Positions 23,721 through 33,714 of a DNA stretch of 64,000 nt are shown piece by piece. The position numbers and the translations under genes were made by a program. This DNA comes from Salinarimonas sp. Its GTDB lineage: Bacteria > Pseudomonadota > Alphaproteobacteria > Rhizobiales > Beijerinckiaceae. The DNA is taken from the NCBI GenBank assembly GCA_020832565.1, contig JAFIEI010000003.1:62001-126000 (forward strand). The letters are read 5' to 3'. The notes under the pieces are model-generated. The model had not been told where the DNA came from. It worked only from the letters and a program-made list of their open reading frames with translations, and did not search any database. The first letter of the stretch is position 1. Each line of letters begins with the position of its first letter.

Positions 23721-24956
23721 ATGACCGTTCAAGCCGCCGCGACCACCGGTGCCGATCCAGATGCCCTCGCCAAGCGCAATGCCTGGATCCTCGCCGGTGC
23801 GCAGGCGCTGGGCGGGGCCAATCCCGCCATCGTGATCTCGATCGGCGGGCTCGTCGGCCTCATGCTCGCGCCGCGCGAGGCGCTGGCGACGCTGCCGGTC
23901 AGCCTGCTCAATCTGGGGCTCGCAGCCGGAATCATCCCCGCGGCGATGGTGATGCGCCGCTTCGGGCGCCGCAACGGCTATGTCTTCGGCGGCCTGCTCG
24001 GCGTGATCGGCGGCTCAACGGCGGCGCTCGCGATCGTCTGGGGCGATTTCGTTCTGTTTTGCATCGGCACCCTGATTGCGGGATTCTACGGCTCCTACGT
24101 CCAGAGTTACCGTTTTGCTGCAACCGATGCGGCGACGCCGGCCTTCAGGGCGCGCGCGATCTCCTACGTGCTCGCGGGCGGACTGGCTGCGGGGATACTC
24201 GGGCCGCAGGTGGTGATCTTCACCCGCGACATGGTGCCGGGTGCGACCTTCGCCGGATCCTTCATGGCGCAGGCGCTGCTCGCCCTGATCGCCATCGTGG
24301 TAATCTCCTTCCTGCGCACACCGCCGATTCCGGTCACGGCGCCGGCGCCCGACGATGCGCCTACGGCTTCCGGGCGCCCGCTCATGACCATCATGCTGCA
24401 GCCGCGCTTCATGATCGCGGTGGTCGCAGGCGTCGTCTCCTACGGGCTGATGGCGTTCCTGATGACGGCGGCGCCGATGGCCATGGTGGAATGCGGCCTG
24501 CCGCTGGAGACGGCGGCGCTGGGCATCTCCTGGCACATCCTCGCGATGTTCGCGCCGAGTTTCTTCACAGGAAAATTGATCGACCGCTACGGCAAGGAAA
24601 CGATCACGGCGGTCGGGCTCGTCCTGATCGCGGTCTCCGCCGTGATCGGCCTGTCCGGGCTCACGGTCGCGCATTTCTGGACCGCGCTGATCCTGCTCGG
24701 GATCGGCTGGAATTTCGGTTTCATCGGTGCCACGGCGCTGGTGACGGATACGTATCGCCCCGAGGAGCGCACCAAGGCGCAGGCTGCCAACGACTTCATC
24801 GTCTTCGGCTCGGTTGCCGTGGCCTCCTTCTCCTCGGGCCAGCTGCTCGATGCCGGGGGCTGGGAAATCGTGAACTGGCTGTCCTTCCCGCCGCTCGCCG
24901 TTGCGCTGGTTCTCGTCATCGCGCAGGCGCGGATGCGGCGTGCTGCGGCGACCTGA
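23721..24956 (+). CDS. MFS family transporter
   Basis: The 411-residue protein has about 12 hydrophobic segments and the MFS loop MVMRRFGRRNGYVFGGLLG between helices two and three. VTDTYRPEERTKAQAANDFIVFGSVAVASFSSG near the end is a block often seen in uncharacterised alphaproteobacterial MFS proteins of about this length. No substrate can be given. It starts ten bases after thiL, so it probably shares that transcript; a link to thiamine or precursor movement is possible but speculative. Confidence 0.87.
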   Translation: MTVQAAATTGADPDALAKRNAWILAGAQALGGANPAIVISIGGLVGLMLAPREALATLPVSLLNLGLAAGIIPAAMVMRRFGRRNGYVFGGLLGVIGGSTAALAIVWGDFVLFCIGTLIAGFYGSYVQSYRFAATDAATPAFRARAISYVLAGGLAAGILGPQVVIFTRDMVPGATFAGSFMAQALLALIAIVVISFLRTPPIPVTAPAPDDAPTASGRPLMTIMLQPRFMIAVVAGVVSYGLMAFLMTAAPMAMVECGLPLETAALGISWHILAMFAPSFFTGKLIDRYGKETITAVGLVLIAVSAVIGLSGLTVAHFWTALILLGIGWNFGFIGATALVTDTYRPEERTKAQAANDFIVFGSVAVASFSSGQLLDAGGWEIVNWLSFPPLAVALVLVIAQARMRRAAAT

Positions 24957-25136
24957 GCAAGAATCGGAATGGTGCGCTGCACAAACACGCAACATTTTGC
25001 ATAAATGGCGTTTGCCGATAGCTGAAAATTTTGGCAGGCTCCGCTCACCACTCCGGGGGCGGGCGTCTGGGGCGGCGCTGACTCATCATGCGCCGACGCG
25101 TCGATCGTCTGGCCCTCCAAAGGCAAGGACGGTCAC

Positions 25137-27317
25137 ATGTTGGCATTGATTCTGATCATCTTACTGGGCGCGTTGTCGATCGCGTACGGCCTATGGGCCA
25201 TCAACGACGTGATGAAGCGTGACGCGGGCACGCAGCGCATGCAGGAGATCGCCGCGGCGATCGCCGAGGGCGCGCAAGCCTATCTCTGGCGTCAATACGT
25301 CACCATCAGCATCGTCGGTATCGTGCTGTTCGTGGCGCTCATCTTCCTGCTCTCGATCTGGGTTGCGGTCGGATTCGCCATCGGGGCGATTCTCTCCGGC
25401 GCTGCCGGCTTCATCGGGATGAACGTTTCGGTACGGGCGAATGTGCGCACGGCCCAGGCGGCGTCGCAATCGCTTGCCGGCGGGCTCGATGTCGCCTTCA
25501 AGTCCGGTGCTGTGACGGGGATGTTGGTCGCGGGTCTCGCGCTTCTCGGTGTGGCCGTCTACTACCTGATTCTCACGCGCATGCTCGGGGCCGATCCCGG
25601 CGGGCGTCTCGTCATCGATTCGCTTGTCGCCATGGGCTTCGGCGCATCGCTGATCTCGATCTTCGCCCGTCTCGGCGGCGGTATCTTCACCAAGGGTGCG
25701 GATGTCGGCGGCGATCTCGTCGGCAAGATCGAAGCGGGCATTCCCGAAGACGATCCGCGCAACCCCGCCACCATCGCCGACAATGTGGGCGACAATGTCG
25801 GCGATTGCGCCGGTATGGCGGCCGATCTGTTCGAGACCTATGTCGTGACCTTCGTCGCGACCATGGTGCTCGCGGCGATCTTCTTCGCCGGGCAGACCGG
25901 ACTCGAGACGATGATGCTGTATCCGCTCGCCATCGGCGCGGCGTGCATCCTGACCTCGATCATCGGTACCTTCTTCGTCAAGCTCGGTCAGGATCAGTCG
26001 ATCATGGGCGCGCTCTACAAGGGCTTCATAGCCACGGGCGTATTGTCGGTCGTCGCTATTGCCGTAGCCAACGTGATGATGTTCGGCGGCTTCGGGACGA
26101 CGATGGAGGCACGGATTCCGATCATCGGCGGTGGTGTCGATACGGTGACCTTCAGCTCTTTCGCATTGTTGATGTGTGCCATTATCGGCCTCGTCGTCAC
26201 CGGGCTGATCGTGGTGATCACCGAATACTACACCGGCGTCGGATTCCGCCCGGTGCGCTCGATCGCCCAATCCTCGGTGACGGGGCACGGCACCAACGTC
26301 ATCCAGGGTCTCGCCATCTCGCTCGAATCGACGGCGCTTCCCGCGCTGGTGATCATGGCGGGCATCATCACCTCGTATCTGCTCGCTGGCCTGTTCGGCA
26401 TCGCCATCGCGGTGACGGCCATGCTCGCACTCGCGGGTATGGTCGTGGCGCTCGATGCGTTCGGACCCGTCACCGACAATGCCGGCGGCATTGCGGAAAT
26501 GGCGGGGCTGCCCAAGGAAGTGCGTCAGTCGACCGATGCGCTCGACGCTGTGGGCAACACCACCAAGGCCGTCACCAAGGGCTACGCCATCGGCTCGGCG
26601 GGGCTGGGCGCGCTGGTGCTGTTTACGGCCTATACGGCGGATCTGAACTACTTCATATCCACGGCGAATGAACCGGGTTCGACCCAGTACCAGTATTTTG
26701 CCGGGGTCTCTCCGGACTTCTCACTGGCCAATCCCTATGTCGTCGTCGGCCTGCTTCTCGGCGGCCTGATTCCGTTCCTGTTCGGCGGGATCGCGATGAC
26801 GGCGGTCGGGCGCGCGGCAGGGGCCGTGGTCGAGGAAGTGCGCCGGCAGTTCAAGGAGAAGCCGGGCATCATGGAAGGCACGGAGCGTCCCGATTACGGG
26901 CGCGCCGTCGACATGCTGACCAAGGCCGCGATCAAGGAGATGGTGGTTCCGTCACTGTTGCCGGTGCTGGCGCCGATCGTCACCTTCGGCGTGATCTACC
27001 TCATCGCCGGCAAGGACCAGGCCTTCTCGGCTGTCGGTGCGCTTCTGCTCGGCGTGATCGTGACGGGACTGTTCGTCGCCATCTCGATGACCTCCGGCGG
27101 CGGCGCCTGGGACAATGCCAAGAAGTCCTTCGAGGACGGCTTCGTCGACAAGGACGGCGTCAAGCATCTCAAGGGCTCCGAGGCGCACAAGGCCTCGGTG
27201 ACCGGTGACACGGTCGGCGATCCCTACAAGGACACCGCCGGTCCGGCGGTGAACCCGCTGATCAAGGTCACCAACATCATCGCTCTGCTGCTGCTGGGCG
27301 TGCTTGCGGCCATGTGA
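25137..27317 (+). CDS. hppA: Membrane-bound proton-pumping pyrophosphatase, K+-independent type
   Basis: The 726-residue protein has about 16 hydrophobic segments and couples pyrophosphate hydrolysis to proton export. The catalytic motif [22 protein letters not shown] is followed by [18 protein letters not shown] (about residues 188-240), and [13 protein letters not shown] is present later. At the site that decides cation dependence the sequence is [10 protein letters not shown], with Lys and, three residues on, Thr. This combination marks K+-independent enzymes; the K+-dependent ones have Ala at both. Ribosome site AAGGAC precedes the ATG. In its last codon begins a short tandem repeat (27312-27354). 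Confidence 0.95.
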   Translation: MLALILIILLGALSIAYGLWAINDVMKRDAGTQRMQEIAAAIAEGAQAYLWRQYVTISIVGIVLFVALIFLLSIWVAVGFAIGAILSGAAGFIGMNVSVRANVRTAQAASQSLAGGLDVAFKSGAVTGMLVAGLALLGVAVYYLILTRMLGADPGGRLVIDSLVAMGFGASLISIFARLGGGIFTKGADVGGDLVGKIEAGIPEDDPRNPATIADNVGDNVGDCAGMAADLFETYVVTFVATMVLAAIFFAGQTGLETMMLYPLAIGAACILTSIIGTFFVKLGQDQSIMGALYKGFIATGVLSVVAIAVANVMMFGGFGTTMEARIPIIGGGVDTVTFSSFALLMCAIIGLVVTGLIVVITEYYTGVGFRPVRSIAQSSVTGHGTNVIQGLAISLESTALPALVIMAGIITSYLLAGLFGIAIAVTAMLALAGMVVALDAFGPVTDNAGGIAEMAGLPKEVRQSTDALDAVGNTTKAVTKGYAIGSAGLGALVLFTAYTADLNYFISTANEPGSTQYQYFAGVSPDFSLANPYVVVGLLLGGLIPFLFGGIAMTAVGRAAGAVVEEVRRQFKEKPGIMEGTERPDYGRAVDMLTKAAIKEMVVPSLLPVLAPIVTFGVIYLIAGKDQAFSAVGALLLGVIVTGLFVAISMTSGGGAWDNAKKSFEDGFVDKDGVKHLKGSEAHKASVTGDTVGDPYKDTAGPAVNPLIKVTNIIALLLLGVLAAM

Positions 27318-27354
27318 TCGCTATGTGATCGCTATGTGATCGCCATTTGATCGG
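27312..27354 (+). repeat. Tandem 11-bp repeat spanning the hppA stop codon
   Basis: Three consecutive copies of ATGTGATCGCT (third ending CC) begin at 27312, 27323 and 27334, with a degenerate fourth at 27345. The first contains the last hppA codon and its TGA stop; each exact copy again encodes ATG-TGA. It looks like slippage or a small duplication at the gene end. Confidence 0.85.
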
Positions 27355-27377
27355 GCGGGTTCGCAAGGGCCCGCCCG
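27352..27377 (+). terminator. Candidate hairpin terminator after hppA
   Basis: CGGGCGGG (27352-27359) pairs with CCCGCCCG (27370-27377) over a ten-base loop, 35 bases after the hppA stop. No T-run follows, so it may work with Rho or only protect the 3' end. Confidence 0.45.
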
Positions 27378-27439
27378 AACGGTTGAGCAGCATTCGACGC
27401 CGGATGATGCCATCGTCGGCAAGGTGGTGCCGGCGCGTA

Positions 27440-27844
27440 TCAGAGGATTTCCCGCAGCAATTCCGGCGAGAGGCCGAAATCGTCGTTCGCTGCCTTCGTA
27501 CGCACGGCGCGCTCGGCTGCCTCCTGGCGCGCGGCCACTTCCTCCGGGGAAAGACGCCGGCGGTTGCGAATGGCGTCGTTGTCGAGTGTGATCACGCGAT
27601 CGAGATCCGCCGCCAGCTCCGGCAATGTCCCTTCATGACGGGCGAGCATGCGGGCGATGCCAAGTCGGATGCCCGGTGCGTCGACGCGGTGCGTGTCGCT
27701 CCCGCCGCCCAGAAGGTCGGCGAGCGCCTCGGGATCGTCCTCGAAGCGCGCACGGGCCCGGTTCCATGCGAGGCAGACTTCCCCTCCGGGCCCGGTGCGG
27801 TAGATCGCCGGGCGCCCGTAGATCATGTGGAACTGTATCGTCAT
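27440..27844 (-). CDS. Unknown 134-aa protein, overlapping partner of the RelA/SpoT-like gene
   Basis: The ATG overlaps the stop of the upstream 902-residue gene by four bases (ATGA), so it is translated from the same transcript. The protein begins MTIQFHMIYGRPAIYRTGPGGEVC, an apparent beta-rich segment, then an Ala/Arg-rich helical half with EDDPEALADLLGG and RRRLSPEEVAARQEAAERA. It has no signal peptide or membrane span. I do not recognise the family. Small genes coupled behind toxin genes often encode immunity proteins or secretion chaperones; that is a positional inference only. It converges on hppA. Confidence 0.7.
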   Translation of the reverse strand: MTIQFHMIYGRPAIYRTGPGGEVCLAWNRARARFEDDPEALADLLGGGSDTHRVDAPGIRLGIARMLARHEGTLPELAADLDRVITLDNDAIRNRRRLSPEEVAARQEAAERAVRTKAANDDFGLSPELLREIL

Positions 27845-30549
27845 CGGCTTACCTGTCCCGGATCGGTGTCTTCGAGAGCATCATCGAGCAGTTCATTATA
27901 GTTGCGTGCCGTGTAGTTGCGCAGCACGGTCATCAGGAATTCGACGGGAGGATTCATCGGCGCCCCGCGGAGAGAGCGGATGACCTCGTAGAGCGCGTGC
28001 TCCACCGTTTGCGAGAAGTCGAACAAGGGGCGCAACTGAATCTGGATTTCGGCGACATGCGTCCGACCATCCTCCAACGGGATCTCGATCGTCATCGTGA
28101 TGTCGCCGTGCCCGCTCGGCTGGCGATTGACCAGACGGTCTTCGATGCTGAGAATTCTCGCTCCGGACGCCTCCAGCCGATCGAGAATCGCGTAGACCGT
28201 AGCAATGTCGTCGGCGACGAAACGGCCCGCCGCCAGATCCGTTATACGTGACGGGTCGCCGCCATATTTCTCGATCTTCTCGAATATGCGGGCGCGCGAT
28301 TTCGGTTGCTCGCGCAAGATCACATCGACATGCGTGAACGGTGCGGCAACTTCGTGCATCATCTGCGCCAGGATCGGTTTAGCGGCTGCGGAATCGGCGT
28401 AGAGCTGGTTGACATATTGCGAAGTCTGCTGCGCGTCGCCGATATAGGCAGCGTCAAATCCCTCCTGGCGCACGAGATCCGTATCGGGATATACGACGCT
28501 GTCGTGGACGCGCCGTGCGATCTCGTAGAGTTCTGCCGGGAGCATCAGGCTCGGTGCCCCGATGCGATCGGGAATTTCAATACCACCGATCGGCTGGGCC
28601 TCGAGCTCCCTCAGGTAGTGCAGGACAATGCGCAGCGCATCCGGGTGGGTGCTCAGGGACTGAATCGTCTGCGGGTTGCGCAGAAGCGGTGTCAGGATCT
28701 CGGGGTAGCGCTGCAGCAGGCGTGCGGTCTCGTCGCCGAGCATCGTCGCGAGCACGTCCACGGAGTTCGCCTTGCCGATCCTGTCGAATACGAAACGCCT
28801 TGCCACGTCTATGTCGTCGACATCCGGTGCACCGATCTTCGCGAGAGCGACGCGCAGCATCCGCCTAGCATCGGCATTATGCGGATCTGCCCCCATGGCC
28901 AAGCCGGCAAGGGCGAGTTTCTCCGCCGGATCCAGCGGTGGATTCGCCGTCAAGGGTTCCAGAAGGTCGGTGATGGTCGTCCCCTCCCAGTCCTCGGGTA
29001 TCGGCACTGAATCGCCTATGGCGGGGAAGGACGTCATGTCCATGCGCAGATCGGGGTCGCCATCGTTCGGCATGTATTCGCCACCGGGTACCGCGTCCGG
29101 GCGAAGCTCGGGCTCAGGCGTCGCGCCGTCGAGATCCGCATGCGGCCCGACCGGAAAGCCCGGATGACCCGGCAAGCTCGCCGGCTCGGCCCCCGAAACC
29201 GGCGAGCCGGGCAAGCCGAGCGCCTCGCGCTCCTGCGGAGTGAGGCCGGTGAGATCGGGCAAGGCGCCGGAAGCCTCACCCACCACGATGGCCATGACGC
29301 CGATCCGGCGCGCGGCATCGATCACCCCGCTCATGCGCAGGATATCCGCAGCGGACCAACCGTCCGGCAGGCGCCCCTGATCATCAAGCACGCGGAAGAA
29401 CTGCAGCAACTCCGCAATCGACCCCGTATAGGTGACATGGCCCAGATACTGGTGAAGGCCGGGAAGCAGCGTATCGAGGGGGCTGTCGACGGGCCAGGTC
29501 TCCACCGGCAATGCGACGGTGAGGGCTTGGGATGACGTCGCATCCGCATTCCGCTCACGTGCCGATGCCTGCGCCTCGTCCTGCGAGGCGAATGCCCGGG
29601 CGCTGGTTCCGAACAGCGTAAGCGGGTGCTGCCTCAGGCTCCGTTCGGCGATGAAGGCGCGTGTTGCGTCGGCATGTTCCGCGAGCACGATGCCTGAACG
29701 CGCCAGCATGTCGAGCACGCTCATGCCTGCGGGGAGCAGTCCGAGGCTATCGGCGACCAGCAATTCGGCCATCAGTTCCGGAAGGCCACCGCGGACGAAG
29801 CCACGATAGACGTCGCCATTGGGACCGACCAGATCCAATACGAGAAGCATGTCGCCGATCGCGCCTTCGGCATTGAGCGTGCGCGCCCGTTCGAAGGCAC
29901 TGGCCTCGGGATTCTCGGGCGGGTTGATCGCCAGGATATTGCTCGGCAGGCTCAAGCCGGGAAGCGGATCGTCGATGCCCAGATCCCAGGCCTCGGGCGA
30001 CGATCGGGTGATGCTCTCAGGCAAGGCATCGGGATTTGCCGCGAGGCTGCCCTCGGCCACACTGATGATGACCGCGCGTGTGTTGGCGTTCAGGGCGGCC
30101 GTCACCTCGCCCTCCGAATTCAGCTGGAAGGTGATCTCGCCATTGAAGGTCTCGCCGTCCTCGTACATCTGCTGCAGCATGGCTTGTACTGCGGGATCGT
30201 CGAGGGTGGGGGCGGCGGCATGCTGCGGGTTGACGGCTTCGTTCACCAGAACAACGAGCCAGGCGAAGCCGGCGAGTCCCGCGCCGGAAAGCGTGAACGC
30301 TCCCCCGCCTCCGAACGTGGCAGGAGCGGCGATCGCAGCGGCTCCGCCCATCGCCGTCAATGGCGGGTCTTGCGGGAAGCCGCCGGCATGCCCCTTGGAA
30401 TGGAGCTGCTGGTCGATCAGAGATGAGGCGTGCGGAGTCGGCACAAATGCGGGAAGACCGGCTCCGGTGATTTGGAAGCGCTCAGTCGGCGTGCGCGATG
30501 CATGCTGCGGAAGCACGGGAGTGTCGTGCCGCGGGAAATTCATATCCAT
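27841..30549 (-). CDS. Large multidomain protein with C-terminal RelA/SpoT-like nucleotide-synthetase fold
   Basis: The 902-residue protein has a polar N-terminus without a signal peptide, a Gly/Ala-rich hydrophobic stretch at about 65-105 (ends AGLAGFAWLVVLVNEAV), a long acidic, Pro-rich middle with two LLP/M..D(I/M)L segments that look repeated (near 270-290 and 395-410), and a C-terminal domain at about 745-860. That domain reads REQPKSRARIFEKIEKYGG, ITDLAAGRFVADD, SIEDRLVNRQPSGHGDITM, HVAEIQIQL and TVEHALYEV, which follows the order of RelA/SpoT synthetase motifs, including the Asp and the Glu of EIQI. The usual base-stacking Tyr of GYxS is replaced (SGHGD). The start at 30549 is the first ATG after the promoter-like AT-rich leader. 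It may be a toxin, effector or alarmone synthetase. Confidence 0.75.
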   Translation of the reverse strand: MDMNFPRHDTPVLPQHASRTPTERFQITGAGLPAFVPTPHASSLIDQQLHSKGHAGGFPQDPPLTAMGGAAAIAAPATFGGGGAFTLSGAGLAGFAWLVVLVNEAVNPQHAAAPTLDDPAVQAMLQQMYEDGETFNGEITFQLNSEGEVTAALNANTRAVIISVAEGSLAANPDALPESITRSSPEAWDLGIDDPLPGLSLPSNILAINPPENPEASAFERARTLNAEGAIGDMLLVLDLVGPNGDVYRGFVRGGLPELMAELLVADSLGLLPAGMSVLDMLARSGIVLAEHADATRAFIAERSLRQHPLTLFGTSARAFASQDEAQASARERNADATSSQALTVALPVETWPVDSPLDTLLPGLHQYLGHVTYTGSIAELLQFFRVLDDQGRLPDGWSAADILRMSGVIDAARRIGVMAIVVGEASGALPDLTGLTPQEREALGLPGSPVSGAEPASLPGHPGFPVGPHADLDGATPEPELRPDAVPGGEYMPNDGDPDLRMDMTSFPAIGDSVPIPEDWEGTTITDLLEPLTANPPLDPAEKLALAGLAMGADPHNADARRMLRVALAKIGAPDVDDIDVARRFVFDRIGKANSVDVLATMLGDETARLLQRYPEILTPLLRNPQTIQSLSTHPDALRIVLHYLRELEAQPIGGIEIPDRIGAPSLMLPAELYEIARRVHDSVVYPDTDLVRQEGFDAAYIGDAQQTSQYVNQLYADSAAAKPILAQMMHEVAAPFTHVDVILREQPKSRARIFEKIEKYGGDPSRITDLAAGRFVADDIATVYAILDRLEASGARILSIEDRLVNRQPSGHGDITMTIEIPLEDGRTHVAEIQIQLRPLFDFSQTVEHALYEVIRSLRGAPMNPPVEFLMTVLRNYTARNYNELLDDALEDTDPGQVSR

Positions 30550-30585
30550 GATGATCGAAAATCCACAAAGAAAAAAACTACATCG

Positions 30586-30614
30586 GATATACAGCTGAGA
30601 AAATATAATTTCAA
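30586..30614 (-). promoter_or_regulatory. Candidate sigma-70 promoter of the RelA/SpoT-like gene
   Basis: Read on the minus strand, TTGAAA (30609-30614), a 17-base spacer and TATATC (30586-30591) give a good promoter, predicting a leader of about 30 bases. It lies in the AT-rich block 30553-30682, which stands out strongly in this GC-rich window and suggests acquired DNA or an H-NS/MucR-like silencing target. Confidence 0.5.
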
Positions 30615-30682
30615 TGCAATATATATAATCTTGAATTATATTATATTTTAAATAATCTGAAAAAAAATTACATCTTCTATTT

Positions 30683-30913
30683 TCAAGATTTCCGAATGCG
30701 GAAGACCAGCAGGTCGCCCTCGCGCGATTGCTCCTCGATCTGATCGCGCGTCTCGCCGACGAGATGCGGGATGTCGATCGCAGCCATCGGATCGGTGCAT
30801 TCGACACGAATGACCGTGCCTGCCGCGACGCGTGAAAGCGCCTTGCGTGTCTTGAGGGCGGGGAGGGGGCATTTCAGCCCGCGCAGGTCGAGCAGGGTGT
30901 CGCTATCGGCCAT
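30683..30913 (-). CDS. TusA/SirA-family sulfur carrier protein
   Basis: The 76-residue protein is a stand-alone TusA fold with the active-site motif RGLKCPLPALKTRKAL, where the Cys (about residue 15) carries persulfide sulfur. It passes sulfur between desulfurases and acceptors in tRNA thiolation, molybdenum cofactor work or FdhD-linked pathways. Typical length. It follows valS on the same strand with an 89-base gap. Since this family has paralogues (TusA, YeeD, YedF), the exact assignment is uncertain. Confidence 0.92.
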   Translation of the reverse strand: MADSDTLLDLRGLKCPLPALKTRKALSRVAAGTVIRVECTDPMAAIDIPHLVGETRDQIEEQSREGDLLVFRIRKS

Positions 30914-31002
30914 GATCTGCCTGTTCCATCGCTATCGGTTCGAGGTTCCCCGGATGGTTGACATGGCGCGGGCGCGGTCGACGACCAGCCCGCGCCTTCT
31001 GC

Positions 31003-33714
31003 TCAAGCCTGCAAGCGCTCCAGCGCCTCGCTCACCTTTGTCCGACGCGCGAGCGCGGCTTCGCGCCGATCACGTTGCTCCTCGACGACCTCTTCCGGGG
31101 CGCGCTTGAGGAAATCGGCATTGCCGAGCTTGGCGTCGATCTTCTTGACCTCGCCGTCGAGCTTGGCGATCTCCTTGTCGAGGCGCGCGCGCTCGGCGGC
31201 GATGTCGACGACGCCTTCGAGCGGTAGGGCGGCGACTTCGCCGCGCACCAGCAATTGCACGCTGGCCTTCGGCGCCACATTCGCCGTATCGATCGTCTCC
31301 AGCCGGGCCAGACGCTTGAGCATGCCATCCCAGCGTGCGACGCGTGCTGCCGCGTCAGCACTCGGATTGATCAGCTGCAGGGTGATCTGCGCGCCGGCGG
31401 GGACGTTGGTTTCGGCACGCGCCGAGCGGATCTCGCTGACGAGATCGACGATCCAGCCGATCTCGGCCTCCGCCGCGTCGTCGCGCAGATGAGCGAGCGA
31501 CGGCCATGCGGCGAGCGCGAGCAGAGGCTCGTCGCGGGCAGGGCCGGCCTCGCCCTTCACCGCCCAGAGCTCCTCGGTGAGGAAGGGCATGAAGGGGTGA
31601 AGCAGCTTGCAGATCTGGTCGATCACATAGGCGGTCGTCGCGCGCGTCTCGTCCTTGGCCGGGCTGTCCTCGCCCTGCAGGACGGGTTTGGCGAGCTCGA
31701 GATACCAATCGCAGAACACGTTCCAGACGAAGCGATAGGCCGCGCCCGCCGCCTCGTTGAACTTGTATTCGGTGATGCCGGCCTCGATCTGCGTGGCCGC
31801 GTTGGCGCATTCGGAGAGCACCCATTTGTTGAGGGTGATCTCCACCTTCGTCGGATCGAAACCTTCAACGCGTTCGCAGCCGTTCATCTCGGCAAAGCGC
31901 GCCGCGTTCCAGATCTTGGTCGCGAAATTGCGGTAGCCCTCGACGCGCTGGAGTGACAGCTTGAGATCGCGCCCCTGCGCCGCCATGGCGGAGAGCGTGA
32001 AGCGCAGGGCATCGGCGCCGTATTGTTCGACCACGTCGAGCGGATCGATGACGTTGCCCTTCGATTTCGACATCTTCGCGCCCTTCTCGTCTCGGACCAG
32101 GGCGTGGATGTAGACCGTGTGGAAGGGCGTCTCTTCCATGAATTGCAGGCCCGACATCATCATCCGGGCGACCCAGAAGAAGATGATGTCGAAACCGGTG
32201 ACGAGCACGTCGGTGGGATAATAGCGCTTCAGCTCCGGCGTCTCGTCCGGCCAGCCGAGCGTCGAGAACGGCCAGAGCGCTGAGGAGAACCAGGTGTCGA
32301 GCACGTCCTCGTCGCGGCGAAGCGGCACGTCGCGGCCATGCTTCTCGCGCGCCTGCGCCTGCGCCTCGGCCTCGTCATAGGCGACGAAGACATTGCCGTC
32401 CTCGTCATACCAGGCCGGGATCTGGTGACCCCACCACAGCTGGCGCGAGACGCACCAGGGCTCGATGTTTTCGAGCCACTGGAAATAGGTCTTCTCCCAG
32501 TTGTTCGGCACGAAGCTGGTGCGCCCGTCGCGCACGGCGGTCATCGCCTTCTCGGCTAGCGGTTTGACGTCGACATACCATTGATCGGTCAGATAGGGCT
32601 CGATCGGCACGCCGGAGCGGTCACCATGGGGGACGGTGTGGGTGTTGTCCTCGATCTCCGCGAGAAGCTCGCGCGCTTCCATCATGGCGACGATGCGCTT
32701 GCGGGCCTCGAACCGGTCGAGCCCGTGCAGGGCCATCGTCTCGGCGAGGTCGGCGCTCTCGTCGAGCCCTTCGAGGAAGTCCTCGTTGCCTTCGAGCCAG
32801 ATATGCGCTTCCGGGTCGAAGATATTGACCATACGCAGGTTCTGACGTTTCCCGACGTCGAAATCGTTGAAGTCGTGCGCGGGTGTCATCTTGACCGCGC
32901 CGGAGCCGATTTCGGGATCGGAATATTCATCGGCGACGATGGGGATGCGGCGACCGACCAGGGGCAGGATCACGTGCTTGCCGACGAGATCCTTGTAGCG
33001 CTCGTCATCGGGATGCACTGCGACGCCGGTATCGCCGAGCATGGTCTCGGGACGTGTCGTCGCGACCGTGATGAAGCGGCCCGGCTCGCCCTCGATCGGG
33101 TAGCGGAAATGCCAGAGATGGCCCTTGATTTCGAGCTGCTGCACTTCGAGATCGGAAATCGCGGTCTGGAACTTTGGATCCCAGTTCACCAGCCGCTTGT
33201 CGCGATACATCAGCCCCTGGCGATGGAGCTCGACGAAGAAGCGCAGGACCGCTTTCGAGAGCCCGTCATCCATGGTGAAGCGTTCGCGCGACCAGTCGCA
33301 GGAGGCGCCGATGCGCTCCAGCTGCCGGCGGATGCGCCCGCCCGATTCCTCCTTGAAGGCCCAGACCTCTTCGAGAAATTTCTCGCGCCCGAGGCTGCGG
33401 CGATCCGGGCGGCCCTCGGCGGCGAGCTTGCGCTCGACCACCATCTGCGTGGCGATGCCGGCATGATCCGTGCCGGGCTGCCAGAGCACGTCGCGCCCGC
33501 GCATGCGCTCGAAGCGGCAGAGGATGTCCTGGATAGTGTTGTTGAGCGCGTGGCCCATATGCAGCGAGCCGGTCACGTTCGGCGGCGGGATCACGATGGT
33601 ATAGGGCTTGGCGTCCTTGCGCTCGGGGCGACCGGCGCGAAACGCGCCCGCATCATTCCAGCGCGCGGCGATGCGCGCCTCGACGGCAGCGGGGTCGAAG
33701 GTCTTGTCCATCAT
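31003..33714 (-). CDS. valS: Valyl-tRNA synthetase
   Basis: The 903-residue class I enzyme has the HIGH motif as NVTGSLHMGHAL (about 45-56), the KMSKS loop as KGAKMSKSKGNVIDP (about 550), the CP1 editing domain between them with GDTGVAVHPDDERY, and a C-terminal coiled-coil arm (IDAKLGNADFLKRAPEEVVEEQRDR) as in bacterial ValRS. It charges tRNA-Val in the cytoplasm. Start at 33714 or the adjacent ATG 33711. It is downstream of popZ and tolC on the same strand, the usual order in Hyphomicrobiales. A 180-base gap separates it from popZ. Confidence 0.97.
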   Translation of the reverse strand: MMDKTFDPAAVEARIAARWNDAGAFRAGRPERKDAKPYTIVIPPPNVTGSLHMGHALNNTIQDILCRFERMRGRDVLWQPGTDHAGIATQMVVERKLAAEGRPDRRSLGREKFLEEVWAFKEESGGRIRRQLERIGASCDWSRERFTMDDGLSKAVLRFFVELHRQGLMYRDKRLVNWDPKFQTAISDLEVQQLEIKGHLWHFRYPIEGEPGRFITVATTRPETMLGDTGVAVHPDDERYKDLVGKHVILPLVGRRIPIVADEYSDPEIGSGAVKMTPAHDFNDFDVGKRQNLRMVNIFDPEAHIWLEGNEDFLEGLDESADLAETMALHGLDRFEARKRIVAMMEARELLAEIEDNTHTVPHGDRSGVPIEPYLTDQWYVDVKPLAEKAMTAVRDGRTSFVPNNWEKTYFQWLENIEPWCVSRQLWWGHQIPAWYDEDGNVFVAYDEAEAQAQAREKHGRDVPLRRDEDVLDTWFSSALWPFSTLGWPDETPELKRYYPTDVLVTGFDIIFFWVARMMMSGLQFMEETPFHTVYIHALVRDEKGAKMSKSKGNVIDPLDVVEQYGADALRFTLSAMAAQGRDLKLSLQRVEGYRNFATKIWNAARFAEMNGCERVEGFDPTKVEITLNKWVLSECANAATQIEAGITEYKFNEAAGAAYRFVWNVFCDWYLELAKPVLQGEDSPAKDETRATTAYVIDQICKLLHPFMPFLTEELWAVKGEAGPARDEPLLALAAWPSLAHLRDDAAEAEIGWIVDLVSEIRSARAETNVPAGAQITLQLINPSADAAARVARWDGMLKRLARLETIDTANVAPKASVQLLVRGEVAALPLEGVVDIAAERARLDKEIAKLDGEVKKIDAKLGNADFLKRAPEEVVEEQRDRREAALARRTKVSEALERLQA

